NCBI GenBank assembly: GCA_964508185.1
Contig: CAZDSS010000005.1
Span: 1-52,474, forward strand
DNA length: 52,474 nucleotides
Reading direction: 5' to 3'
DNA from: CAZDSS01 sp964508185
GTDB taxonomy: Bacteria; Pseudomonadota; Alphaproteobacteria; Sphingomonadales; Govanellaceae
A program made the position numbers and the translations under genes. The notes beneath the pieces were generated by a model. The model searched no databases. It worked only from the letters and a program-made list of their open reading frames with translations, and was not told the origin of the DNA. Shown here in pieces: positions 43,094 to 51,197 of this stretch. The stretch's first letter is position 1. Every line of letters begins with the position of its first letter.

Positions 43094-44623
43094 TCACCTG
43101 CCCTTGTTCGCCTTGTTGCGCCAGATGGGTGTGCCGCTCCCGGGAAGCCCCAGGCTCTGCCATTTGGCGGTCACCCGTTCCACGATCTCGGGATCCATGG
43201 CGATTTCCGTTCCCCATTCCCGATCCGTCTCGCCCGGCCATTTGTTGGTGGCATCCAGCCCAAGCTTCGAGCCGAGCCCCGATACGGGCGACGCGAAATC
43301 GAGATAGTCGATGGGCGTGTTCTCGATCACCGTCATGTCGCGGGCCGGATCCACCCGGGTGGAGATCGCCCACATCACGTCCTTCCAGTCCCGGGCGTTG
43401 ATGTCGTCGTCCACCACGATCACGAACTTGGTGTACATGAACTGGCGGAGATAGGACCAGACCGCCATCATCACCCGCTTCGCGTGGCCCGGATAGGCCT
43501 TTTTCATGGAAACGACCGCGATGCGGTAGGAGCAGCCTTCGGGCGGCAGCCAGAAATCCACGATCTCCGGGAACTGCTGGGTAAGGAGCGGAATGAAGAC
43601 CTCGTTCAGCGCCTCGCCCAGGATCGCCGGCTCGTCCGGCGGGCGGCCCGTATAGGTCGAGAGATAGATGGGATCCCGGCGCATGGTGATGGCGGAAACG
43701 GTGAAGACCGGGAAAGATTCGACCGAATTGTAGTAGCCCGTATGGTCGCCATAGGGCCCCTCGTCGCCATATTCGGTGAGCGACACATGGCCTTCGAGCA
43801 CGATCTCCGCCGTGGCCGGCACCTGAAGCGGCACCGTCTTGCAGTCCACGAGCTCAAGCTTCTCGCCGCGCAGAAGCCCCGCGAAGGCGTATTCGGATAC
43901 AGTGTCGGGCACGGGCGTGACGGCGGCAAGGATCGTTCCCGGATCGGCGCCGATCACCACGGCGACGGGCAGAGGCTCCGGCCGTTCCTTGGCCCAGCGG
44001 CGGTGATGCTGCGCCCCGCCGCGATGGCGCAGCCAGCGCATGAGGGTGGTGTTCCGCCCCGTCACCTGCATGCGGTAGATGCCGAGATTGAAATCGTCCT
44101 CCCGCGCCTTGCCGGGGCCTTTGGTGACGACGAGCGGCCAGGTGATGAGCGGCGCGGGCTCGCCCGGCCAGCAGCCCTGGATGGGCAGGCGGTTGAGGTC
44201 GATGTCGTCGCCCGTCAGCACCACCTCCTGCACGGGGGCGCGGGATACGGTCTTCGGCCGCATGGCCATGACCGTCTTGACGAGGGGCAGCATCTGCAAG
44301 GCTTCCCGCCAGCCGCCCGGCGGCTCGGGCTGGCGCAGGAAGGCGAGCGTCTCGCCCACCTCGCGAAGCTCGTGGGGCTCCCGGTTCATGCCCCAGGCGA
44401 CCCGTTCGACCGTGCCGAACAGGTTGACGAGGACCGGCATCTCGCTGCGGCTGCCGTCGGCCTTGATGACGTTCTCGAACAGGATCGCAGGCCCGCCTTC
44501 CGCAAGGACGCGGGTCTGGATCTCGGTCATTTCGAGATGTGTGGAGACAGGTTCGCTGACGCGGACGAGTCGCCCCGTCCGCTCCAGCCTTTCCATGAAG
44601 TCGCGCAGTGATCCGTAAGCCAT
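43094..44623 (-). CDS. ubiD: UbiD-family decarboxylase (3-polyprenyl-4-hydroxybenzoate)
   Basis: Prenylated-FMN-dependent decarboxylase of 509 residues in ubiquinone synthesis. It starts with YGSLRDFMERLERTGRLVRV, typical of UbiD, and contains TRNTTLMRWLRHRGGAQHHRRW-like cofactor-region sequence, ALEGHVSLTEYGDEGPYGDHTGYYNSVE-type sequence with the acidic active-site residues, and the CSYRIAVVSMKKAYPGHAKRVMMA segment. UbiX, which makes the cofactor, is not in the window, whereas UbiA is encoded 1.6 kb away. Strand and spacing suggest co-transcription with pmbA. Confidence 0.95.
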   Translation of the reverse strand: MAYGSLRDFMERLERTGRLVRVSEPVSTHLEMTEIQTRVLAEGGPAILFENVIKADGSRSEMPVLVNLFGTVERVAWGMNREPHELREVGETLAFLRQPEPPGGWREALQMLPLVKTVMAMRPKTVSRAPVQEVVLTGDDIDLNRLPIQGCWPGEPAPLITWPLVVTKGPGKAREDDFNLGIYRMQVTGRNTTLMRWLRHRGGAQHHRRWAKERPEPLPVAVVIGADPGTILAAVTPVPDTVSEYAFAGLLRGEKLELVDCKTVPLQVPATAEIVLEGHVSLTEYGDEGPYGDHTGYYNSVESFPVFTVSAITMRRDPIYLSTYTGRPPDEPAILGEALNEVFIPLLTQQFPEIVDFWLPPEGCSYRIAVVSMKKAYPGHAKRVMMAVWSYLRQFMYTKFVIVVDDDINARDWKDVMWAISTRVDPARDMTVIENTPIDYLDFASPVSGLGSKLGLDATNKWPGETDREWGTEIAMDPEIVERVTAKWQSLGLPGSGTPIWRNKANKGR

Positions 44624-44638
44624 GACAGGACCTTATCA

Positions 44639-44665
44639 GACCGGCGCCGGCGGCGATAGCCGGTC
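44639..44665. other. Hairpin between ppa and ubiD
   Basis: GACCGGC (44639-44645) pairs with GCCGGTC (44659-44665) in the 62 bases between the ppa stop and the ubiD start, both minus strand. No T run follows, so termination is uncertain. Confidence 0.35.
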
Positions 44666-44685
44666 CGGCCCGTCCCGGTGGCGGA

Positions 44686-45225
44686 TCAGGCGGCGCGGGT
44701 CGCCCGGCAGCGCTCGATGGCGGCGGAGATCAGTTCCGCGGCCTCTTCCGCATCGCCCCAGCGCTGGACGCGCACCCACTTGCCTTCCTCGAGATCCTTG
44801 TAGTGCTCGAAGAAATGGGCGATCTGCTTGATCACGATCTCGGGCAGCTCCTTGTAGGACTTCACGCCCTTGTAGAAGGGGAAGAGCTTGTCGGTGGGCA
44901 CCGCCAGGATCTTCTCGTCCTTGCCGCCCTCGTCTTCCATCAGAAGGACGCCGATGGGGCGCACCCGCATCACGGCGCCGGGCACCACCTGGCTGCGCGA
45001 GACCACCAGCACGTCGGTGGGGTCGCCGTCGTCACACAGGGTATGCGGGATGAAGCCGTAATTGCACGGATAGCGCATGGACGTATGCATGATGCGGTCG
45101 ACGAACAGGGCGCCGGACTCCTTGTCCATCTCGTACTTCACGGGGTCGCCGCCGACCGGTACCTCGATGACGACGTTCACTTCCCACGGCGGATTGGCGC
45201 CGATCGAGATTTTGGAAATATCCAT
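44686..45225 (-). CDS. ppa: Inorganic pyrophosphatase
   Basis: Family I soluble pyrophosphatase of 179 residues; it hydrolyses PPi and drives biosynthetic reactions in the cytoplasm. The signature DDGDPTDVLVVS with its metal-binding aspartates is intact, as are EVPVGGDPVKYEMDK and VLLMEDEGGKDEKILAVP. Full length, with the standard MDISKISIGANPPWEVNVVIEVP start. Confidence 0.97.
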   Translation of the reverse strand: MDISKISIGANPPWEVNVVIEVPVGGDPVKYEMDKESGALFVDRIMHTSMRYPCNYGFIPHTLCDDGDPTDVLVVSRSQVVPGAVMRVRPIGVLLMEDEGGKDEKILAVPTDKLFPFYKGVKSYKELPEIVIKQIAHFFEHYKDLEEGKWVRVQRWGDAEEAAELISAAIERCRATRAA

Positions 45226-45254
45226 GACGGGTGGTGCTCCAGGTTGGGATCACG

Positions 45255-46190
45255 CTACAAACTTGCTGTGGTCGTAAACTCCGCGGCGATCTGCGCCGCG
45301 ACGATCGCTGCGAACACCAACGCCCCGAGCCAGTGGTTCGACCGGAAGCACCTCAGGCAGGAGTCCGGGTCGTCGAGATCGGTGAAGATGATCTGCGCCG
45401 CGAGATGCACCGCAGCAAACGCGCCCACCACATAAAACACCGGGTGGAGATTTGCAAGGTAAGCGGAGAGGGCGAGAAGCCCCGTCATGCCGCCGTAGAA
45501 CAGGACGAGCCAGGGCTTGGTCATCCGGCCGAAGCGGAGCGCCGTGGAGCGCAGGCCGAGCAACGCATCATCCTCCTTGTCCTGGTGAGCATAGATGGTG
45601 TCGTAGCCGAGCGTCCACAGAATCCCGGCGGCATAGAGCGCGACCGCGGGCGGCGCCACGTTGCCCTTGACCGCCGCCCAGCCGAGAAGCGCCCCCCAGT
45701 TGAAGGCAAGACCGAGGACGAGTTGCGGCCAGTCGGTGTAACGCTTCATGAAGGGATAGATGGCGACGATGAGGAGCGACGCCGCGCCGAGCCAGACCGC
45801 GAAGCTGTTGAGGGACAGGAGAACGAGGAGCCCGATGAACAGCAGGATCCCCATGAAGCTCACCGCCTGTGCGACGTTCACGACGCCTGCGGCGAGCGGG
45901 CGGTGGCGCGTCCGCTCCACGGCGGCGTCGAAATCCCTGTCCACGATGTCGTTATAGACGCAGCCCGCGCCGCGCATCACGGTCGCGCCGATCGCGAAGA
46001 TGATGAACAGCCACCACATGGACATGGGCGGGCGGGCGAGCGCCAGGCTCCACCAGCAGGGCCAGAGGAGGAGCCAGGTGCCGATGGGCCGGTCGAGGCG
46101 CGCAAGGCGAAGGTAGGGGCGGATCCAGCCCGGCGTCTGGTCGACCCATGTCCCCGCAACGGCGTCGGCAGGGCGGTAGTCCGTAGTCAT
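45255..46190 (-). CDS. ubiA: 4-hydroxybenzoate polyprenyltransferase
   Basis: Integral membrane prenyltransferase of 311 residues that joins the polyprenyl tail to 4-hydroxybenzoate in ubiquinone synthesis. The first Asp-rich motif is NDIVDRDFDAAVERTRHRPLA and the second is GYDTIYAHQDKEDD; eight or nine hydrophobic helices fill the rest (for example PIGTWLLLWPCWWSLALA near residue 34). Divergent from rsmE with 59 bases between the starts. Confidence 0.96.
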   Translation of the reverse strand: MTTDYRPADAVAGTWVDQTPGWIRPYLRLARLDRPIGTWLLLWPCWWSLALARPPMSMWWLFIIFAIGATVMRGAGCVYNDIVDRDFDAAVERTRHRPLAAGVVNVAQAVSFMGILLFIGLLVLLSLNSFAVWLGAASLLIVAIYPFMKRYTDWPQLVLGLAFNWGALLGWAAVKGNVAPPAVALYAAGILWTLGYDTIYAHQDKEDDALLGLRSTALRFGRMTKPWLVLFYGGMTGLLALSAYLANLHPVFYVVGAFAAVHLAAQIIFTDLDDPDSCLRCFRSNHWLGALVFAAIVAAQIAAEFTTTASL

Positions 46191-46249
46191 TGTATCCTCC
46201 GTCGAAGCGGGTTATCAAAAGCGCGCGAAATTTCAGGAATCATTCCCGG

Positions 46250-47041
46250 ATGTCGGACAAGTCAGCGCCAGGGGGCCAGGATCCCGCAGCGGCCAACCAC
46301 CCGGACGGCCCCTACCGTCCCGCGACCCGCCTTTATGTGGAAGCGGATCTCGCGGCCGAGGCCGTGGTCGAGCTCGGCGCCGACCAGAGCCATTATCTCC
46401 AGCATGTGCTGCGCTGCAAGCCGGGCGATCGGGTGAACCTCTTCAACGGCCGCGACGGCGAATGGCTGGCGGAGATCGAGGGCCTGCGCAAGGGCCGCGG
46501 CCAGCTTCGGGCGGAGCGCCGGTTGCGGCCCCAGCAGGCGTCGCCCGACCTCTGGCTCGTCTTCGCGCCGGTCAAGCGCGCGCGGCTTGACTACCTGGTG
46601 CAGAAGGCGGTGGAGCTGGGGGTGTCCGCCCTCATCCCCGTGGTCACCCGCTTCACCATGGTGGAGCGCGTCAAGGAAGAGCGCCTCGTCGCCAATGCCA
46701 TAGAGGCGGCGGAGCAGTGCGACAGGCTCGACGTTCCCGAGATCCGCGATCCCATCGCCCTTCCGGCCCTGATCCGGGACTGGGATCCGGCGCGCTCTCT
46801 TTATTTCTGCGACGAGGGGGGCGACGCCCGCCCGCTGATCGAGGTCCTCCGCCACAAGGGGCCCGGCCCCGGCGCGGTCATCATCGGCCCCGAGGGCGGC
46901 TTCCACCGGCAGGAGCGCGAATTGCTGCGGAGCCAGGCCTTCGTCGCGCCCGTGACGCTCGGCCCGCGCATCCTGCGGTCCGATACGGCGGCGGTGGTGG
47001 CGCTGTCGCTCTGGCAGTCGGTTCTGGGGGACTGGGTGTAA
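46250..47041 (+). CDS. rsmE: 16S rRNA (uracil1498-N3)-methyltransferase
   Basis: SPOUT-fold enzyme of 263 residues that methylates U1498 in the decoding region of 16S rRNA. The N-terminal PUA-like domain (LYVEADLAAEAVVELGADQSHYLQHVLR) precedes the knot with VIIGPEGGFHRQERELL and LGPRILRSDTAAVVAL, the characteristic SAM-binding sequences. The ATG at 46250 follows AGGA; an upstream in-frame start at 46190 would overlap the ubiA start and lacks conservation. A GDT1-type gene begins 3 bases after the stop. Confidence 0.95.
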   Translation: MSDKSAPGGQDPAAANHPDGPYRPATRLYVEADLAAEAVVELGADQSHYLQHVLRCKPGDRVNLFNGRDGEWLAEIEGLRKGRGQLRAERRLRPQQASPDLWLVFAPVKRARLDYLVQKAVELGVSALIPVVTRFTMVERVKEERLVANAIEAAEQCDRLDVPEIRDPIALPALIRDWDPARSLYFCDEGGDARPLIEVLRHKGPGPGAVIIGPEGGFHRQERELLRSQAFVAPVTLGPRILRSDTAAVVALSLWQSVLGDWV

Positions 47042-47044
47042 CAC

Positions 47045-47605
47045 ATGCTTTCAAGCTTTCTCGTGTCGGCGGGCGTGGTCGCCGTCGCCGAACTCGGCGA
47101 CCGCACGCAGCTTCTGACCCTGCTGCTCGTCGCCCGCTGGCGCAGGCCCTGGCCCATCGTCGCCGGGATCCTGGTCGCAACCCTTCTGAACCATGCCCTC
47201 GCCGCGGCGGTGGGGCAGCTGGTCGCGGGCTTCATTCCGGAAGACATCCTGCGCTGGGTGCTGGGGCTTTCCTTCATCGCCATGGCGCTCTGGGCGCTCA
47301 AGCCCGACGATCTTGACGAGACGCCCGCGGTGCGGTCCGGCCTCGGCACCTTCCTTGCGACCACGGTGCTGTTCTTCCTCGTCGAGATGGGCGACAAGAC
47401 CCAGCTTGCGACGGCGGCGCTTGCCGCGCGCTATGATCATCTTGTGCTGGTCACGGCGGGGACGACCCTCGGCATGATGATCGCGAACGCGCCGGTCGCC
47501 TTCGGCGGCGAGGCGCTGATCCGGCGTCTGCCGCTCAGATATATCCGCTGGTCCGCCGCGGCCCTTCTGGCCGTCATCGGCGTTCTGACCCTCGTCACCT
47601 TCTGA
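47045..47605 (+). CDS. GDT1/TMEM165-family cation transporter
   Basis: Inner-membrane protein of 186 residues with six helices arranged as two inverted repeats. Each repeat carries the family motif ExGD(K/R)(T/S): AELGDRTQL (Glu16, Asp19) and VEMGDKTQL (Glu114, Asp117). Characterised members exchange Mn2+ or Ca2+ for protons; bacterial ones (MneA/Mnx type) export manganese. No manganese riboswitch is visible upstream; the gene follows rsmE by 3 bases and is presumably co-expressed with it. Confidence 0.92.
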   Translation: MLSSFLVSAGVVAVAELGDRTQLLTLLLVARWRRPWPIVAGILVATLLNHALAAAVGQLVAGFIPEDILRWVLGLSFIAMALWALKPDDLDETPAVRSGLGTFLATTVLFFLVEMGDKTQLATAALAARYDHLVLVTAGTTLGMMIANAPVAFGGEALIRRLPLRYIRWSAAALLAVIGVLTLVTF

Positions 47606-47630
47606 TCGCCCCGCGATCGGATCATGGGGC

Positions 47631-47659
47631 TTGCCAGCGCTTTGTGATTGATATCTAAA
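47631..47659 (+). promoter_or_regulatory. Possible sigma-70 promoter for gshA
   Basis: TTGCCA (47631-47636), a 17-base spacer and TCTAAA (47654-47659), located 62 bases before the gshA ATG. The -10 box differs from consensus at two positions. Confidence 0.4.
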
Positions 47660-47720
47660 CTGGTGCGGCCAGCATACATGCCATCGCGTCGATGGCGCCC
47701 GCGCAGGACTCAGGAGGAAC

Positions 47721-49082
47721 ATGGCAAAGGACAGCGCCAACAAAGCCCCCATCGAGAGCAAGGATGAACTGGTCGCCTATCTGGAAGCGGGCTGCAAGCC
47801 GCGCGACCAGTGGCGGATCGGCACGGAGCACGAGAAGTTCGGCTTCATCGTCGGCAGCCATGCGCCGCTGCCCTATGACGGGCCGCAGAGCATCCGCGCC
47901 ATGTTCAAGGGGCTTGAGCGCTTCGGCTGGGTTCCGGTCTTCGAGGGCGAGAACCCCATCGCCATGGAATTCGACGGCCAGTCCATCAGCCTCGAGCCGG
48001 GCGGGCAGTTCGAGCTGTCGGGCGCCCCGCTCCTGTCGCTTCACGAGACCTGCCATGAGGTCCAGACCCATCTCGACCAGGTGAAGACGGTGGCGAGCGA
48101 GCTCGGCATCGGCTTCCTCGGCGTCGGCTTCCATCCGAGCCTGCGGCGCGACCAGATCCCGGTGATGCCCAAGGGGCGCTACGGCATCATGAAGCGCTAC
48201 ATGCCGACCCGGGGCAATCTGGGCCTCGACATGATGTTCCGCACGGCGACGGTCCAGGCGAACCTCGATTTCTCGTCCGAAGCGGACATGGTGCGGAAGT
48301 TCCGCGCGTCCCTCGCCCTGCAGCCGGTGGCGACGGCGCTTTTCGCCAATTCGCCCTTCACCGAGGGCAAGCCCAATGGATTCTTGAGCTACCGCAGCCA
48401 TATCTGGACCGATACCGACCCCGACCGCTGCGGCATCCTGCCCTTCGTGTTCGAGGACGGCATGGGGTTCGAGCGCTACGTGGACCATGCGCTGGACGTG
48501 CCCATGTATTTCGTCCGCCGCGACGGCAGGTATATCGATGCGGCGGGCCAGTCCTTCCGGGATTTTCTCGCGGGCAGGCTTCCCGCGCTGCCGGGCGAGC
48601 GGCCGACCATCGACGACTGGGCCGATCACCTGACGACCCTGTTCCCCGAGGTGCGGCTCAAGAAATATCTGGAGATGCGCGGGGCGGACGGGGGGCCGTG
48701 GCGACGTCTGTGCGCGCTTCCTGCGCTCTGGGTCGGGCTTCTTTATGACGATGCGGCGCTGGACGCGGCGCTCGATCTCACCGCCGACTGGACGGCGGAG
48801 GAGCATGCGGCGCTCCGCCGCGACGTGCCGCGCCTTGCCCTCAGGACGCCGTTCCGCAAGGGGACGGTCGCCGATCTCGCGCGGGACGTGCTGAATATCG
48901 CGGAAGGGGGGCTCAGGCGCCGGGCGCAGATCAACAGCCTCGGCGAGGACGAGACCCATTTCCTGAGCGCGCTCTTTGCCATTCTGGACGACGGGCGCAC
49001 ACCCGCCGAAGAACAGCTCGAGGCCTATCACGGCCGCTGGGGCGGCAGCGTGGATCCGCTCTTCACCGAACAGGCCTATTGA
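47721..49082 (+). CDS. gshA: Glutamate-cysteine ligase, plant/alphaproteobacterial type
   Basis: ATP-dependent enzyme of 453 residues catalysing the first step of glutathione synthesis in the cytoplasm. It aligns with the plant-like GCL group rather than E. coli GshA: WRIGTEHEKFGF near residue 35, SLEPGGQFELSGAPLLSLHETC near 92, MPKGRYGIMKRYMPTRGNLGLDMMFRTATVQANLDF in the middle, and FSYRSHIWTDTDPDRCG-like sequence after it. Plant enzymes of this group are redox-controlled by disulfides. A good AGGAGGAAC precedes the ATG. A bidirectional terminator follows. Confidence 0.96.
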   Translation: MAKDSANKAPIESKDELVAYLEAGCKPRDQWRIGTEHEKFGFIVGSHAPLPYDGPQSIRAMFKGLERFGWVPVFEGENPIAMEFDGQSISLEPGGQFELSGAPLLSLHETCHEVQTHLDQVKTVASELGIGFLGVGFHPSLRRDQIPVMPKGRYGIMKRYMPTRGNLGLDMMFRTATVQANLDFSSEADMVRKFRASLALQPVATALFANSPFTEGKPNGFLSYRSHIWTDTDPDRCGILPFVFEDGMGFERYVDHALDVPMYFVRRDGRYIDAAGQSFRDFLAGRLPALPGERPTIDDWADHLTTLFPEVRLKKYLEMRGADGGPWRRLCALPALWVGLLYDDAALDAALDLTADWTAEEHAALRRDVPRLALRTPFRKGTVADLARDVLNIAEGGLRRRAQINSLGEDETHFLSALFAILDDGRTPAEEQLEAYHGRWGGSVDPLFTEQAY

Positions 49083-49090
49083 GGGGAAAA

Positions 49091-49118
49091 CGGGGGCCGC
49101 GCAGGGCCCCCGGTTTTT
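49091..49118. terminator. Bidirectional intrinsic terminator between gshA and the entericidin gene
   Basis: An 8-base stem CGGGGGCC (49091-49098) / GGCCCCCG (49105-49112), with AAAA on the left and TTTTT on the right. It can end transcription of gshA (plus) and of the entericidin-like gene (minus), whose stop is at 49125. Confidence 0.88.
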
Positions 49119-49124
49119 AAAGCG

Positions 49125-49259
49125 TCAGTCGTTGCGGCCCGCGCGTTCGATCGCCGCGCCGCCCGACTTCAGGTCCTTGCCGATTCCCTCGACGGTGTTG
49201 CAGGCGGCAAGCATCTGGCCCATCAGGGCGATGGCCAGCATCAGTCCGATCTTCTTCAT
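49125..49259 (-). CDS. Entericidin-like small lipoprotein
   Basis: A 44-residue prolipoprotein: MKKIGLMLAIALMGQMLAAC is the signal peptide with lipobox (LAAC, Cys20), and the mature peptide NTVEGIGKDLKSGGAAIERA is the classic amphipathic entericidin A/B helix. E. coli EcnB is a stationary-phase bacteriolytic lipoprotein and EcnA its antidote; alphaproteobacterial relatives are usually single and stress-linked, and their role is unclear. AAGGGGG about 12 bases before the ATG serves as ribosome site. Only one such gene is present here, so it is not a toxin-antidote pair. Confidence 0.9.
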   Translation of the reverse strand: MKKIGLMLAIALMGQMLAACNTVEGIGKDLKSGGAAIERAGRND

Positions 49260-49389
49260 GCTCTTGTCGTCCCCCTTGGGATGTCGCTCCCGTTGGCGTT
49301 TCCATGACGGGCGCCGCGGCAGGCCCGCGACGCCGATCATGGATCGGGAGTTACCCCGTAAATGTGCAGAAATTATGGACGACGCAAGC

Positions 49390-50823
49390 TCAAACCGCGG
49401 TGCCGCCGACGGTGAGGCCGCTGATGCGCAACGTCGGCTGGCCGACGCCCACGGGGACCGATTGACCGCCCTTGCCGCAGGTGCCGACGCCATCGTCGAG
49501 CTCAAGGTCGTTGCCGATCATGGTGACCTTGGTGAGGATGTCCGGGCCGTTGCCGATGAGGGTCGCGCCCTTGACGGGGGCGGTGATCCTGCCGTCCTCG
49601 ATCAGATAGGCCTCGGTGCAGGAAAAGACGAACTTGCCGCTGGTGATGTCCACCTGGCCGCCGCCGAAGTTGACGGCATACAGGCCGTTCTTCACCGATT
49701 CCACGATCTCCCGCGGGTCGCGGTCGCCCGCCAGCATGTAGGTGTTGGTCATGCGCGGCATGGGGGCGTGGGCATAGCTCTGCCGCCGGCCGTTGCCCGT
49801 GGGGGCGACGCCCATGAGGCGGGCGTTCAGCCGGTCCTGCAGGAAGCCCTTGAGGATCCCGTCCTCGATGAGGACGGTGTTGCTCGAAGGCGTGCCCTCG
49901 TCATCGATGGTGATGGAGCCGCGGCGGCCGGGAAGGGTGCCGTCGTCAACGACGGTGACCCCCGGGGCCGCCACCCGCTGGCCGAGGAGGCCGGCGAAGG
50001 CCGAGGTCTTCTTGCGGTTGAAGTCCCCTTCAAGCCCGTGACCCACCGCCTCATGGAGCAAAACGCCGGGCCAGCCGGGGCCGACCACCACTTCCATCTC
50101 GCCCGCCGGGGCGTCCCTGGCGGCCAGATTGACGAGCGCCCGGCGCAAAGCCTCGTCCACGTCCTTCTGCCACAGCTCGGGATCGAAGAAGGCGGCGTAA
50201 TCCGTGCGTCCGCCGCGGCCCTGGAAGCCCGATTCCATGCGGTCGCCCTCGGCCACCACCACGCTCACATTGAGCCGGACGAGGGGCCGCACGTCGCGAA
50301 GCCGCTGGCCCCCGGCGCGGATGATCTCCACCGCCTGCCATTCGCCGGTGATCGAGGCCGAGACCTGCCGCACCCGCGGGTCGCGCGCCCGGGCATAGGC
50401 GTCGATTTCCTCGAGGAGCCGGGTCTTGGCCGCGAAATCCACGCCGAGCAGAGGATTTTCGTCTCCGTACAACCGCCGGTTGGTGGGGGCGGGGGAGAGA
50501 CTCATGACCCCGCCGGCGCCGCTGCGGATGCCGCGCACGGTCTCGACCGCGCGGGCGAGCGCCGCTTCCGAGATCTCGGACGCATGGGCGTATCCCGTCG
50601 CCTCATCGAGCACGGCGCGCAGGCCGAAGCCCTGATGCACGTCGAAATTGGCCGCCTTGAGTCGCCCGTCGTCGAAGGACAGGCTTTCCGACTGCATGTA
50701 TTCGAGGAACAGCTCGCCGTCTTCCATGCCGGCAAGGGCCTCGTCGGTCAGGGCGACGGCGCGATCGGGATCGAGGCCGGTGCGCTCGAAGAACAGGCGG
50801 TCGGGATTGCTGTCGAAGGTCAT
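49390..50823 (-). CDS. tldD: TldD catalytic subunit of the TldD-TldE metalloprotease
   Basis: Zinc metallopeptidase of 477 residues. The HExxxH motif is LLHEAVGHGLEGDF (His257, Glu258, His262) and the distal metal region is CTEAYLIEDG; the family segments GFGLRAVLDEATGYAHASE and GSITIDDEGTPSSNTVLIEDG are present. It works with PmbA (TldE, encoded at 41734-43089) inside the cell on unfolded peptides threaded into a narrow tunnel. The ATG at 50823 has AGGAGC upstream and is chosen over an in-frame start at 50868. It is divergent from ctaC, a neighbourhood common in alphaproteobacteria. Confidence 0.95.
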   Translation of the reverse strand: MTFDSNPDRLFFERTGLDPDRAVALTDEALAGMEDGELFLEYMQSESLSFDDGRLKAANFDVHQGFGLRAVLDEATGYAHASEISEAALARAVETVRGIRSGAGGVMSLSPAPTNRRLYGDENPLLGVDFAAKTRLLEEIDAYARARDPRVRQVSASITGEWQAVEIIRAGGQRLRDVRPLVRLNVSVVVAEGDRMESGFQGRGGRTDYAAFFDPELWQKDVDEALRRALVNLAARDAPAGEMEVVVGPGWPGVLLHEAVGHGLEGDFNRKKTSAFAGLLGQRVAAPGVTVVDDGTLPGRRGSITIDDEGTPSSNTVLIEDGILKGFLQDRLNARLMGVAPTGNGRRQSYAHAPMPRMTNTYMLAGDRDPREIVESVKNGLYAVNFGGGQVDITSGKFVFSCTEAYLIEDGRITAPVKGATLIGNGPDILTKVTMIGNDLELDDGVGTCGKGGQSVPVGVGQPTLRISGLTVGGTAV

Positions 50824-50996
50824 GGGCGGGGAAAGCTCCTGAACTGGGGGATTTCGCCGGCCGAGCAAGGCTCGATGCGCCCCGGGCGCGCCGGTCCGGT
50901 CTTCCCCGTAATGTGGGCCGGTGATCGGCGGCGTTCAAGCCCAAATCCGGACTTGAACGGTCGTTTCATATGCGGCTTTTTCAAGGCGCAAGGCGC

Positions 50997-51024
50997 TTGT
51001 GGCCCCGTATTTTTCTGCTATAAC
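50997..51024 (+). promoter_or_regulatory. Probable sigma-70 promoter of the cytochrome oxidase operon
   Basis: TTGTGG (50997-51002), a 16-base spacer and TATAAC (51019-51024). The -10 box has one mismatch and sits in the only AT-rich patch of the region. A start near 51031 would leave a leader of about 165 bases before ctaC. Confidence 0.55.
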
Positions 51025-51138
51025 ATCCCCGCAACTGGGCGGAAAGCCGCCGGGGCTATGGGGGAATGCCGCAACGGGCGGTCAGGCCTTGGTCGGTCGG
51101 CAGCTTTCAGATGACGATGTTGCGGGGGATTGACGCCG

Positions 51139-51157
51139 GCGTCCCTTGGGGACGCCC
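51139..51157 (+). other. Hairpin in the ctaC leader
   Basis: GGCGTCCC (51139-51146) and GGGACGCC (51150-51157) form a perfect 8-base stem with loop TTG, about 30 bases before the ctaC ribosome site. It may affect translation or RNA stability; no T run follows. Confidence 0.5.
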
Positions 51158-51186
51158 GCCGGGCTTCTTCCGTACAACAAAATGCA

Positions 51187-51192
51187 AAGAGG
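51187..51192 (+). promoter_or_regulatory. Ribosome binding site deciding the ctaC GTG start
   Basis: AAGAGG lies 5 bases before the GTG at 51198, from which the product begins with a regular signal peptide. Confidence 0.65.
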
Positions 51193-51197
51193 TAGTC

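Larger units (their letters stand above)
50824..51197. other. 374-base intergenic region between tldD and ctaC
   Basis: No gene was found in this stretch. It contains the leader of ctaC with a probable promoter at 50997-51024, a hairpin at 51139-51157, and presumably the tldD promoter near its left end. An open frame continues upstream of the ctaC start (from 51066) but its sequence (MPQRAVRPWSVGSFQ...) looks non-coding and precedes the true signal peptide. Confidence 0.7.
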
